The notes: a model not told the origin generated them from the sequence alone. A stretch of 35,605 bases of DNA from Entrophospora sp. SA101 (GCA_958430865.1 CAUDNR010000089.1:920-36524), one strand, 5' to 3'. Numbered from the stretch's first letter, positions 19,127 to 30,355 are shown. Made by a program: numbers and translations.

Positions 19127-21196
19127 TTATTCTATATTAATTCTATTTAATTCTTCCATTACTCCATCTGGTATTCTTCTATGAGATCTATATTTTTTGA
19201 CAGCATACTCTGCTAATTTACCACCGATTCCTTTTCTATATAAATCCATATAATGCCAACGCTTTCTTGAGAATTTACTAATTGTAATTAAAGGTACTGA
19301 CTCAAGGCTTTCAGGTACTGTTTTTTTTAAACCCTCCCATGAATAATCACAATTTTCTCTCAGATATCATTTAGCAGCACCCCAATATCTTTCAATAAAG
19401 TTTAGCTCACAGTGAAATTTTGGAAAAAAGATGCATTTATGTCCAGCATTCTCAATCAGCTCTTCAATTGCTCCTTTTTGTGTTAAAAAATCTGGTTCCA
19501 ATGATAATACATGGCATGCACAACAAGATTTTCTTGAATCATCTTTAATATTTTCTTTACATTCCTTGCATTCTAATATTAATCCTTGAGATGACCATTT
19601 TCCTCTTTCTATTAACACTTGTTTTATGCCTTTAGGTTTGTTTCTAAGTTTCTCATCAGGATGTGTGGATGGAAAAACCATTGATTGTGGCTGTCTATTT
19701 TGTCCAAAGTAAGTATCACGCATAACAGGTTGCTTGCCACCTGGTTTTAGATTCATTTGTTTTGCAACCAAAGCATCATCTCTGAATGCAGCATGGTTAA
19801 AACTATTATCAAAAGCAAATATGGCCATGCAATCTGGATATAATGCCTCAAAAATAGGAATTGCTTTATATTCAATTTGCTCAAGAGATATTCTGCTGTC
19901 CAATAACCATCTTGATTTATGCCAGGCTTTAAATAACATCACACTTCTTCAGGTCAGCTTGTTGCAAACGAAGGTGTCCATTGACTTCTGTTAAAAATTC
20001 ACTAACCATAATTGATCTGCCATTTCCCTTTTTTCTCAGTGGCATCTCTCCATTTTTGGTCCACACTCCACATTTACCATCATTAGAATAGAAAACACTC
20101 TCATCATGAACTACAATAATTTTTTCTTTTTCTCCTTCAGGTAAGTTAGGGATTATTCTATATTGTTTCACCTTCATATTTGGACATATACTACTCATGA
20201 TCAAACATTTTTTCTAAGAACACTCTTCTATATTGCAGAACATCTTCCCTTTCATGTCCATCATAATACATTCCTTGATGATGTAGTTTAAAAGTGTAAC
20301 CAAGAATGTTTAACCATCTTTTTGCAGTACTTAAAGAAATATCTTTTTTTTTTTGCAATTCCAATGTTGGGCAACAAATTTTGTTCAATAAAAGTTTTAA
20401 AAGAAGATGGCATTGCATGATAATTTTGTTCATGAATCCAAACTTGACATTTTCCTGCAACATCTTTATCATCAATTAATCTAACTGTTTTTTGATGTTT
20501 ACCATGTCTAGACATTGGAAGTTTATTGTTAAGCAACCAATAAATTGCAGCATATCTAATCTTTCGTGCTTTCCATGGACCAGCACCTATAAAAACTTTT
20601 TTAGCTATCTGCAAACTAGCATCAATTCTTCCACATCCTTTATAATCTAATAATACAAGATATTCATAAATGGCTCTCTTTTGATTATATTCAATTACAT
20701 TCATTTCTTTATGCTTTTTTTCTAATTGCTCTTTCAACTCTGTTATTTTTTCTTTAATTAAATAATTGTTAAAATTAATTTTTTCCTCTTCTGAATCACT
20801 TAAAGCTTCTTCTGCTGTGTTGTGCCTGAATTGCTCTGGATCCTTAGTTTGAACTTTAAAAAGACTTGTAATTTTTTCATTTCCAGCAGCTGCTTTGGTA
20901 AATGAGCCACTTGGTCCATATTTATTGTAATAAGTGGATTTTGGTGTCTTACCTTTCATGTATGGTCCTCTTTTAGTTTTCTCCAGCTGAACATTTCCCT
21001 TCCACTCCAATTTTAATTCTTTGAGCTTTTGATTTATTTTAATTTCCTCCTCCATATCATCTACATCATCCCAACCACTTTCACTACCAGCATCCAATTC
21101 ACTGTCACCAGCGTCAATGTTTTTTAATTCATCATTATCATAATTTACTTCACCATGCTCAACCATACCAAAAAATTCATGACTGTAATCATTCAT
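19127..21196 (-). pseudogene. DDE transposase (IS630/Tc1-mariner-like), broken
   Basis: Four consecutive minus-strand frames make up one gene. First: an acidic N-terminus starting MNDYSHEFFGMVEHGE with a Lys-rich helical region (to 20288). Next: a helix-turn-helix-like segment with STAKRWLNILGYTF and YYDGHERED (20191-20475). Next: the first catalytic block HDESVFYSND (from 20108). Last: the second block FAFDNSFNHAAF (near 19802), a CKEC…CCACH zinc-ribbon-like region, and FHCELNFIERYWG (19381-19420). Lesions: a frameshift at an 11-A run (20344-20354), an in-frame TAG after FDHE, a frame change near 20165, a loss between 19929 and 19942, and a TGA (19367-19369) after GAAK. Beyond that TGA the same frame stays open for 79 codons, to TAA at 19127. 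Superfamily assignment is from motif style. Terminal repeats were not found. Confidence 0.85.
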
Positions 21197-22063
21197 AATG
21201 ATGTTATCATCTTGGTGTGCCTTTTTTGATTCATACTTACCTTCTGCATTTCTTACTTGATTTTTACTTTTTCATTTTCCTTTTGAAGATAGAGGCATTT
21301 TATCTTGTTTTATTAATTGAACTTTTATATAACAATTAATAATGATTTAATTAATATTGATGTAAAATATCTTTATTCAATTTCAAAATTTACGCACTAT
21401 TTCTTGTGTGACATAAATTGATTATTAGGAGTTTTATTGGACAGAATTTGAATGATCAGCGTCCGAAATTTGAAATATACTAGTAGTCGCGGGACATTGC
21501 AGATCAAGTGTCACTCAATATAAACGTTACACAAATAAAATTATTATCATCCGCTTCAAAAAAAAAAATCTCCGTTTTTCATGTAGTAAGTGATTTTCAA
21601 CCATAATAAAATTTTTAGAGCCAGACTGGAACTTTTAACAACAGTTAAAAGAAAAGGCTAGCTTAAATATTGGTTACTCTACGCCAGGTTGGAAGCATTT
21701 CTTTTATTCACACTTATTTTAAGATTATCGCTCAACCAGTATGCAGACTAAAGCAAATTCAGCAGCAACAGTTGTGCCAAACTGTTCCCTATAAAGTCGC
21801 TTATAACTACTTGAAAGGTTGTGTTAGAAAAATTTTGCTTTTAATTATAAGGGACTGATTTATAAGGTTATTAATTTATTTAGAATTTTAANNNNNNNNN
21901 NGAAAAATAATAAATGTTGGAAAAAGAAAGCATCATGATGATGCATTATTACCTAATAAAAAGCAAAAATCCTTAAAAGGAAAATAACTATCATTTTCTT
22001 TGATATATAGAGTAAAATACTTCCTCAATCCTCTTTAAATTACTTTCTTATTTTCAATCAAGG
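21197..22063. other. Spacer with 10-N gap
   Basis: Upstream flank of the transposase, then AT-rich sequence without a supported gene. A 62-codon plus-strand frame at 21670-21858 has no recognisable feature. The N gap is at 21892-21901. Confidence 0.5.
21892..21901. other. Assembly gap (10 N)
   Basis: Ten N, a contig join of undefined true size. It separates the transposon side from the Mgm1 side of the interior. Confidence 0.99.
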
Positions 22064-22358
22064 TCATTTTTTAACTTCAATTTGAGCAGTTTGTTGGGTC
22101 TGCTGTTTTCTTAGTCATTCAACCTCAGTTTCAAGTCTTTGAACTTTATCTAATAATTCTTGCCTTTGCTTACTATGCCAATCTTTTGAAACTTCTAAGG
22201 CTTCCAAATGAGAACTGATTTCTTCCTTAGCACTGGATAGTTGCTGTTTTAAGTCTTTATTTTGCCGTTCTAATCTACTACATTTGGGTTTTGTTGCACA
22301 TGATTTGTGATTTGATTTAAATTTTTTTTTTGGAACAAAATTCTTTTTCCAAATTAAA
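22064..22358 (-). pseudogene. Coiled-coil reading frame fragment
   Basis: One minus-strand frame runs from about 22358 to a TGA at 22064-22066 and encodes a basic start (KKNFVPKKKFKSNHKSC), then a heptad-rich segment with RLERQNKDLKQQL, SHLEALEVSKDWHSKQ and LLDKVQRLETEVE. An in-frame TGA at 22115-22117 interrupts the coil, where Arg (CGA) would fit (…ETEVE, stop, LRKQQTQQ). No ATG opens the frame, so it is the 3' part of something longer, truncated where the Mgm1 first exon begins on the other strand. The family is not recognised. Confidence 0.5.
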
Positions 22359-23371
22359 AATCATGGATCGCCTGATTATGAGAAAAACTATGGCAAGTGC
22401 ATCTACTTTGCTTACCACAAGTTTCATAAAGAATACTTCTGGATTAATGTTTTCTGGTAGCCACAATTACAGACTAATTCAAGTTAATCATAAAAAATTT
22501 GCATTAGCTAGAACAGATCTACAAATAAGGTCATTTTCGGTTCCATGATCTGTATTTCATGCAATGCAAATACCTGCAGCTGGCTTTACATTAGGGGTTG
22601 GTGGTTTGACATGCAAATTATAAATTTAATGGTAAGTAAAATATATTCTATGAACAAAATGAAAAGTATTTGCATGTATGTAAACATTTATATATATCTA
22701 TATATATATAATCTATTGTAGATATGGCAAATAAAAGTTCTGAAATGCTTGGATCTCTAATTAATGGTGTAAAATCTGCAATAGGATCAATTGGTGGATT
22801 AACAAATATGAATGTTGGAATAGAAATACCTGGTTTTGTAAAAAATATGTTTTCTAAAAATCCAACTCAATCAAAATCATCGTCAAATTCATTTAAGGCT
22901 GATTCAGATAGACCAAAGTTTATCAAAAAGGAGGATGAAGGTGATTCAGAATCATCTAGTGGTGGTAATAGTGGTAATAGTGGTCCATCATCATCATCAG
23001 CTGCTGCTGCTGCTGCAACTGCGGCTTCATTATTTATGACTGGAGAAAAAGATAATGATGAGAATGATGGTGAAGATTCTGGAGCACATAAAAATAAACG
23101 TGGTATTCCAGCACAAGATGATGAATTCATGGTGCTTAAAAAAAAATTGATAGAAGTTTGTAATATTTTAATGAGCATTGATCATAAAGAGGCATTAAAA
23201 TTACCAAGTATTGTAGTAATCAGTAGTCAAAGCTCTGGCAAAAGTTCTGTATTAGAAGCAATTGTTGGTCATAAATTTTTGCCAAAGTAAGGTTTTCCTT
23301 TCTTTGATTTTAATATTAAATTTTAATATAATATTAAGAATATGCATTTTAATTTCTAATTTTTTGATTGT

Positions 23372-24430
23372 TTAACTGATTTTTCAGAAGATCAAATATG
23401 GTTACTCGGAGACCAATTGAGCTAACATCAATACATATAAAGAAGAATATGGTGAATTTCCTCAACTTGGATTAGGAAAAATACATGATTTTTTACATAT
23501 ACAACAAACATTACATGATCTTAATTTGGCAGCACCAGAGTCTGAATGTGTTTCCAACAAACCAATTGAACTTCATATCTATTCACCCAATGTTCCTGAC
23601 TTGACTTAATAGATTTGCCTGGTTACATTCAAGTCACAAATAAAAACCAACCTGAAACTTTAAAAGAAAAAATTGTTGAATTATGTGAGCAATATATCAG
23701 AGAGCCAAATATTATATTAGCAGTATGTTCTGCTGATATATATTTGGCAAATTCAGAAGCTTTAAAAGCTAGTCACAAAGTAGACTCTTTAGTTTGCATA
23801 CTATTGGTGTTATAACAAAAATGGATTTAGTTGAACCAGAAATTGGTGCAAGTATATTAAGAAACACCGATTATCCATTACATCTAGGTTATATTGGTGT
23901 TGTTTGCAAAACCCTTAGAAAAAAAATATTACATCAGCTTTGATGCAACATGAGGACCAATTTGTTAGGAATAATCATGTGTATAGTCAATGAGGTATCC
24001 AAATTGGTACTGGAACTTTATGTAGGAAACTTATGGAAGTGTTGGAGGAAAATATGGCAAAATCATTGTTTTCAATTGTTTCAGCAGTCCAATCAGAATT
24101 AGAAGAGGCTCGTTATCAATTTAAAGTACAATATAACGACAGGTTTGTTACATGATATACGTATATATATATTTTCTTTGCTTTATATATATGCTTCATT
24201 AAAAAACTTTATTGATGTTGATATTTAGACGAATGACAGCAGAATCTTATGTTGCTGAAACCATTGACAGCATTAAACATAATTTCAAAGACTTTGCACA
24301 TTCTTTTGGAAAACCTCAAGTTAGAAATGAAGTACGTGCTATGTTAGAGCAAAGAGTGCTAGATCTTTGTGCAGAGTTGTATTGGACAGATAAAAGGATT
24401 GTTGACTTGCCAAAAACACCGCCCGATGAT
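23372..24430 (+). repeat. Tandem duplication inside MGM1, copy 1 (degraded)
   Basis: Unit of 1059 bp covering the end of intron 2, the GTPase exon (23388-24142), intron 3 (24143-24228) and the first 202 bp of the stalk exon (24229-24430). At 24430/24431 the coding sequence …CCCGATGAT jumps straight to intron sequence TTAACTGATTTTTCAG, the point where copy 2 starts. There is almost no shared sequence at the breakpoint. Against copy 2 it has a 10-bp deletion near 23432, single-base losses near 23605 and 23790, and CG-to-CA changes at four sites. The A-run deletion (23919-23926) and the TGA (23991-23993) are shared with copy 2. Confidence 0.9.
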
Positions 24431-25501
24431 TTAACTGATTTTTCAGAGGATCAAATATGGTCACTCGGAGACCAATTGAGCTAACATTAATACATACGTC
24501 TAAATCTAAAGAAGAATATGGTGAATTTCCTCAACTTGGATTAGGAAAAATACATGATTTTTTACATATACAACAAACATTACGTGATCTTAATTTGGCA
24601 GTACCAGAGTCTGAATGTGTTTCCAACAAACCAATTGAACTTCGTATCTATTCACCCAATGTTCCTGACTTGACTTTAATAGATTTACCTGGTTACATTC
24701 AAGTCACAAATAAAAACCAACCTGAAACTTTAAAAGAAAAAATTGTTGAATTATGTGAGCAATATATCAGAGAGCCAAATATTATATTAGCAGTATGTTC
24801 TGCTGATGTAGATTTGGCAAATTCAGAAGCTTTAAAAGCTAGTCGCAAAGTAGACTCTTTAGGTTTGCGTACTATTGGTGTTATAACAAAAATGGATTTA
24901 GTTGAACCAGAAATTGGTGCAAGTATATTAAGAAACACCGATTATCCATTACATCTGGGTTATATTGGTGTTGTTTGCAAAACCCTTAGAAAAAAAATAT
25001 TACATCAGCTTTGATGCAACATGAGGACCAATTTGTTAGGAATAATCATGTGTATAGACAATGAGGTATCCAAATTGGGACTGGAACTTTGTGTAGGTAA
25101 CTTATGGAAGTGTTGGAGGAAAATATGGCAAAATCATTGTTTTCAATTGTTTCAGCAGTCCAATCAGAATTAGAAGAGGCTCGTTATCAATTTAAAGTAC
25201 AATATAACGACAGGTTTGTTACATGATATACGTATATATATATTTTCTTTGCTTTATATATATGCTTCATTAAAAAACTTTATTGATGTTGATATTTAGA
25301 CGAATGACAGCAGAATCTTATGTTGCTGAAACCATTGACAGCATTAAACATAATTTCAAAGACTTTGCACATTCTTTTGGAAAACCTCAAGTTAGAAATG
25401 AAGTACGTGCTATGTTAGAGCAAAGAGTGCTAGATCTTTGTGCAGAGTTGTATTGGACAGATAAAAGGATTGTTGACTTGCCAAAAACACCGCCCGATGA
25501 T
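24431..25501 (+). repeat. Tandem duplication inside MGM1, copy 2 (better preserved)
   Basis: Second unit of the duplication, joined in frame to the rest of the stalk exon at its 3' end (…PPDDLYWQYKLD). It keeps the first 185 codons of the GTPase exon open from the splice acceptor at 24445-24446, and has CpG dinucleotides where copy 1 has CpA. It carries one extra stop (TAA 25098-25100, where copy 1 has AAA). Skipping copy 1 by splicing 23286 to 24447 would give correct phase up to the shared A-run lesion. Confidence 0.9.
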
Positions 25502-26561
25502 CTTTATTGGCAATATAAACTTGACATGAGTTCTGCCACACTTACTAAAAGCGGTATAGGAAGAACAAGTACTCAATTAGTAGTAGATGTATTAATGGCA
25601 AATATGGAGAAATTAGCATCAATGGAACCATTGAATCATCACCCAGATACTAGTAAAAAAGTGCTTAATTTTAGTAATGAAATTTTACGTAACAAATTTC
25701 CCACCACCGCTGATCAAGTTGAAAATTGTGTAAAACCTTATAAATATGAAGTTGAATGTAATGAACAAGAATGGGCCGAAGGTTTAAAGAGATCGATTTT
25801 ACTTGTAGAAAAAGAATTAGAGTATTGTGATACTGTCTTACAACAAATCAAAAATACTGAAGTTATAAAAAAATTAAGAGCTGCAATAAAATATATTCTA
25901 GATGGAGAAAAAGAAGCAGCTAAACGTGCAAATGTTAAGGCAAAAGAAAGTTCTGTTACAGAAATCAACGAGGAAGTTACAATCATCCATAATATACCGT
26001 CAGCGTCCAATAAAGTTATCGAAGAAAATGATTATGACAATCATCGTCTACATTTCAATGCAAAATTACTTGAAAAAGCTCGTGAAGCAATATTTCTTCG
26101 GGATCGCTCCATGATACTTAAATATCGTTTAGCTGCTCTCAAGTCAAGACAATGCAAGTTACCTGAAAACAAGCAATTTTGTCCTGAAGCATTTTTAAAT
26201 GTTGTGGCTGAGAAACTTACATATACCGCTGTGATGTTTATTCAAGTGGAATTATTAAATGAATTTTTCTTTCAATTTCCAAGAGAAGTTGATAATCGTC
26301 TCATTTATGACTTGGATCGAAAACAAATATTATCTTTTGCAAAAGAAAATCCTTACATTTGCAAGCATTTGGAATTACAAGAAAGAAAACGTAAATTAGA
26401 AGAGGTAATGTAATGTTCAATTTAATTGAAAAAAAAATTTTTCTTTAATAATTAAACTTATGATTGCTTGTTTTGGTTCATATTTAATTTAGGTGATGGA
26501 AAAGTTAAATTATCTTGTAAGACGACAAAGAGATATTGAAGGACGTAAAAGTCCAACCTAA

Positions 26562-28122
26562 CTAACATTATTATTATTATTATTACTTATTTATTAGATA
26601 CATTTAATAATATTTGTAAATATAGATCAATTAAAAATAAACGTTATTACCATATAATTTTAATAATTCTCATAAACCATACAAAGCATGTACTGAATTT
26701 AATAATTTAAATGAACCAGAAAAAAACAAAAAACCTAAACTTATTATTACATGTCATTGCAAGTAGCGCATAAGATAATTTTTAACATGGTCAAAGCTCG
26801 TTAAAGTAAACTCCTCAGTTCCATATGTAATTTTTTTCTTTTTTTTCTATTGTAACATTCAATTTAACAAATTATAAAAAAATGATCGCTGTGAATGGGA
26901 TTTTACTATTGTTCACTCTAACAAGATTTGCTTGAGAGCACGTATCCAAATTTAATTTGCAGTTATATTACCAAAAGGATTAAAAAGAAAAGATAGACTA
27001 TTTACATTTTACCATGTGCTTCTTGTAGATAAGCTTTTCTTTTCTAAAGGGAATAATACGCACTTACAATTCGATATGCCCCTTATAGTGAACTACCCAT
27101 TTTTTCCAAATGAAAGTAAACTGTGAAATTACCACTATCAAGGTTTCTTACCTTCTTTTCAAATTCTTTCAAACTCTTTCGATCTCTTCATTAATAATAT
27201 CCTTTGTCCTAATACTAAATAATCCACTGCTAATGTTTCTCTGAAAAAATTAAAAGGCCTAATTCCTCTTTGTGTCATCTGTTTCCCTTAATTAATTCAT
27301 ATCAAATTACTAGGTTAAGATGTTGTAAACATTCATTCTAATCACAGACAATTTTCAATTTGCATCCTTTTCTCCTCTTTGATAAAACAATGAAGGAAAT
27401 GGATATTGTTGAAAACATTGGAAGTCATCTGATAAACAATCGTCTTATAACCAAAAGAATGGCTTGATGGAAAACTAAGATGGTAATTGATAGAAATGTT
27501 CCTATCGCTATGAATAATTTTCATTTGAATTGTGCAGAAATCCATGGATTATCAAAAATCTAAATCAATGAACTCAATCACTTATATTCTTAACAGCAAG
27601 TTTGTGCTTCTATTCTCCTTAATTAACTTGTCATATTAATGAGATTGCAAGCATCAATTCAATTACAAATGATTTTAAGTTTGCTACCTTTTGCTGGGAA
27701 ATTTTCTTGATTAACAATATTTGGCAAAGACCATACAAAATTAAAGTTTTAAAGAACCGTTTTTTTTTTTTTAAATTAAATGATCCTGAGACCTAAGGTA
27801 AGAAGATAACAAATATTTGGGCAAATTTTGTTCTGATCACCCAAATTATTCAGATTTACAAGTGTATTGATTCAAGCCAACTAATTCTTACAGAAATATT
27901 ATTGATTATTTAATTATTAAGTATCAACAGTGATAGTAATAGTAAGATTTTTCCAATTATAAATTCCTATTAATTACAAAAATACATATTTTTTTCCTGA
28001 TTAATTGTTATTATTATAAAATATTAAATAATTATAATATTGTTATAATTATTAATGCTATTGTTCTATTGTTATTAATGCTATTGTTAAGATCAATAAC
28101 TTCTCTTTTAATCTAATATCTA
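26562..28122. other. Intergenic region between convergent genes
   Basis: 3' flanks of the Mgm1 locus (AATAAA near 26636) and of the DPB4-like gene. An ATT run follows the Mgm1 stop at about 26566-26586. No coding region is supported; the 67-codon minus-strand frame at 27342-27545 looks random. Confidence 0.55.
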
Positions 28123-29133
28123 TCATATTATATTAGCTTCATTAATATTATCATATGACCTCTTTAATTTTTTCCTATAATCACCATCACCATCATTGCT
28201 GCCGCCACCACCACCACCATCAATATCTTTATCATCAATAACACTATTACTAATATTTTTATTACTTTTATTTTTATTGCTATTATCAGCAAAAGTTCCA
28301 ATTGTAGAAGTATTATTATTATCAGAAGAAAAATTTGATCTTTTTTCTTTTAACTTTGAGTTACTATTATTATTGTTATTGCTACTATTAGATTCTAATG
28401 ATACAGCAACGTCATTGTCAGGAATTGATTCGATAATAGTAGTAGCAACAATATTAATAGAGGTTGAAGAAGCTCCACCACTGTTTTTTTTAAGTTTTTG
28501 TTCAGCTTGAAAAACTATATAAAAAATAGATATATAATTAATTTGATCTTTAATAATTTCATTTTAAAAAAATAATCAATCAATCAATCAATCAATCATA
28601 AAACAATAATTATTATTTGTTAATTAATTGCCTTTTAATTCATCTTTTAGCCTTGGTATAAATTCCTTAAATTTATTAGAATCTAATGCTTTAAATACAT
28701 CATCAGCTATTATATTTTTATGGTTATTATCCTTTGCAGTTTTATTAGCACTTTTTTCCCACCAAAAAAAAAAAAAATTGATGATTAATTATTATAAAAT
28801 ATAAAATATATTATCACTTAAATTTTATACCTTTTACTTATCAATTTTATAAAAGATGTAATTGATTTTATTATAGCCAATTTAGCATTATTCTCTATTT
28901 GATTATTACCTATCTTATATTTTTTGATTATTTTTCTAATATCAGTTTTTATAGCAAAAAAATGTTAAAAGTTTGTGCAAATAAATAAAACTTACTGCAT
29001 TCTCAATAATTTTAGTTATTAAAGAATTAGGCATGTCTAAATCTTGATTTTTTTTCATTTCTTCCTCAAAATCAATTTCACTGCCTGAATCATTTTTTTG
29101 AAATTTGTTTTTTTGTGCTTTATTATTACTCAT
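28123..29133 (-). CDS. DPB4: Dpb4/POLE3-type histone-fold protein (4 exons)
   Basis: Histone-fold partner of Dpb3 (POLE4) in DNA polymerase epsilon, and also part of an ISWI (CHRAC-type) remodeller in other eukaryotes. Exons (minus): 28996-29133, 28831-28913, 28632-28750, 28123-28514; the joined frame is about 243 codons with matching phases. The fold reads MPNSLITKIIENA (helix 1, residues 34-46), NNAKLAIIKSITSFIKLISK (helix 2) and ADDVFKALDSNKFKEFIPRL (helix 3), then DELK and FQAEQKLKK. Introns 1 and 2 are GT-AG (82 and 80 nt). Intron 3 (28515-28631) has a GC donor (AAAG/GCAATT) and AG acceptor, needed to reach the conserved LKVFQAEQK; without it the protein would stop after DELKGN. The long tail is disordered, rich in Asn, Ser and Asp with a GGGGGG run, then basic YRKKLKRSYD. 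Plus-strand frames here are antisense shadows. Confidence 0.85.
28515..28631 (-). other. Probable GC-AG intron in the DPB4-like gene
   Basis: Donor G/GCAATT at 28631-28630 and acceptor TATATAG/TT at 28516-28515. Phase 1 on both sides gives LK-V-FQAEQK across the junction, matching the conserved end of the fold. The intron contains an (AATC)n microsatellite at about 28574-28598. No alternative GT donor nearby keeps the frame without losing conserved residues. Confidence 0.65.
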
Positions 29134-29928
29134 TATTATATAAATAAATAATATTTTGTTCTATTATATAAAGAGTTCTTTTAATTAATTTAACGAAAGA
29201 ATACAACTCGATCAAATCAGTGCAACATACTTTGTAACAATTTAGAAAAGATTGGCAATATTTTGGTAATATTTAGCAACGATATTATCTCTCTTTGGAA
29301 ATTTTCGATTCATAAAATTGATTGCGTTGTATAAATCTTTTGATCATTGATCATGATCACTCTCCCAATTTTTTTTAAAAACGTTCAGAGGTAGTATTTA
29401 TAAGTAAAAAAAAAATGAAAAAGAAATCACTTGATTAAAATCGAGCCTTTTCCAAAAGTGTGTTGTTAAAGAAAATTAATTAAGCTTTTTTTGAAAAAAA
29501 TCCTCTCCTACTACTAAAAAATACCAGCAAGAAATTAATCCATTATTGATTTAGTATTAGCATCACCACTAGAAAAACGATTTGGAATTCATTCATTTAT
29601 AAAAATATTTAATTAACATATATAAAAAAGAAGAAAAGGTTTCCCGTGTTATGGTGCCCTACTAAATGTCGTAATTTTTGTATGCTTCCCTAATCTAACG
29701 ACTTTACCCAATTTTGAAATAATTCACTTTTAAAGAATATTCTGTTCTGTTCTGTTCAGTTACGATACGAATCAGCACGAATATTCTAAACGTCCTATTT
29801 CTCAACTTTGGTAAACTAATTTTTGGGGAAGGATGAGATCAAAATCAAAGGGTAAAACTTTGTGATGAGTCGTTTTTTTTTCTTTGCTGCTTGAAATGAT
29901 TTGCAAATTGATTTGAAATTTGTTAATT
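29134..29928. other. Upstream flank of DPB4-like gene, no other gene
   Basis: AT-rich, with a short (TCTGT)n-like run near 29740-29757. No coding region seen. Confidence 0.5.
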
Positions 29929-30355
29929 AACTAGAATTTTTGATGTTGAATTTTCTACCTGTTTTCTAAGAATAATAAAATATGGCCGCGTAACAATTCT
30001 TTCTGATCGTACACCGCCAGATCTTACAAGAATATATCATAAAAAAGTGGAATAAGATAATAATCTTTAAATCTAATTAATTATATATTTTGGTTGATAA
30101 GAAAACAAGCTTAGCTTTTTTGTTGTTATTTAATCCTTTCCTTTGTGAATATCTGCATCCATTAAATATTCATGATAATTATTCAATACATTTGATGTTG
30201 CCGATATAACAAACAATTGCATCACCCAAGTAGTAATAATACCAAGGCCATGCAAAAATAAATTTTTTTAATAATGCATGTCTACCAGTAGTTCACAAGA
30301 ATAAATAAATAGGGAGGGTTTTCCTTCCCAATAATAAATCTGATGTTGATCACAG

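Larger units (their letters stand above)
22363..26561 (+). pseudogene. MGM1: Mgm1/OPA1-type mitochondrial dynamin GTPase locus, disrupted as assembled
   Basis: Mgm1 fuses mitochondrial inner membranes. Exons by phase and homology: 22363-22631 (basic targeting sequence MDRLIMRKTMASAS, membrane-anchor remnant IPAAGFTLGVGGL), 22722-23286 (Ser/Ala-rich linker, P-loop SSQSSGKSS at 23223-23249), 24447-25213 (GTPase: [12 protein letters not shown] at 24682-24693, TKMD at 24886-24897), 25300-26404 (stalk) and 26493-26561 (C-terminal helix). All introns are GT-AG and phases agree; total about 925 codons, normal for Mgm1. Lesions: TGA 22546-22548 and a two-base loss near 22610 in exon 1; in the GTPase exon an A-run one base short (24990-24997), TGA 25062-25064 and TAA 25098-25100. 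A damaged extra GTPase-exon copy (23388-24430) sits between. Exon 2, the stalk exon and the last exon are intact. Either a young pseudogene or a locus hit by assembly error. Confidence 0.85.

Noticed and set aside
19020..21520. Terminal inverted repeats around the transposase (CCGAAATTT near 19075 and 21463)
   Set aside because: The shared string is in direct, not inverted, orientation and its flanks do not align, so I could not define element ends.
22867..23178. Minus-strand ORF inside Mgm1 exon 2
   Set aside because: Antisense shadow of the Ser/Ala/Asp-rich linker; the plus strand carries the recognised Mgm1 P-loop exon.
24212..24484. 90-codon ORF ending [18 protein letters not shown]
   Set aside because: It is the stalk-exon part of duplication copy 1 read on into intron and out-of-frame exon sequence of copy 2; not a separate gene.
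28196..28510. Plus-strand ORF with poly-Pro and poly-Leu
   Set aside because: Exact antisense of the Asn/Ser/Gly-rich tail exon of the DPB4-like gene, whose frame and splice phases are consistent on the minus strand.
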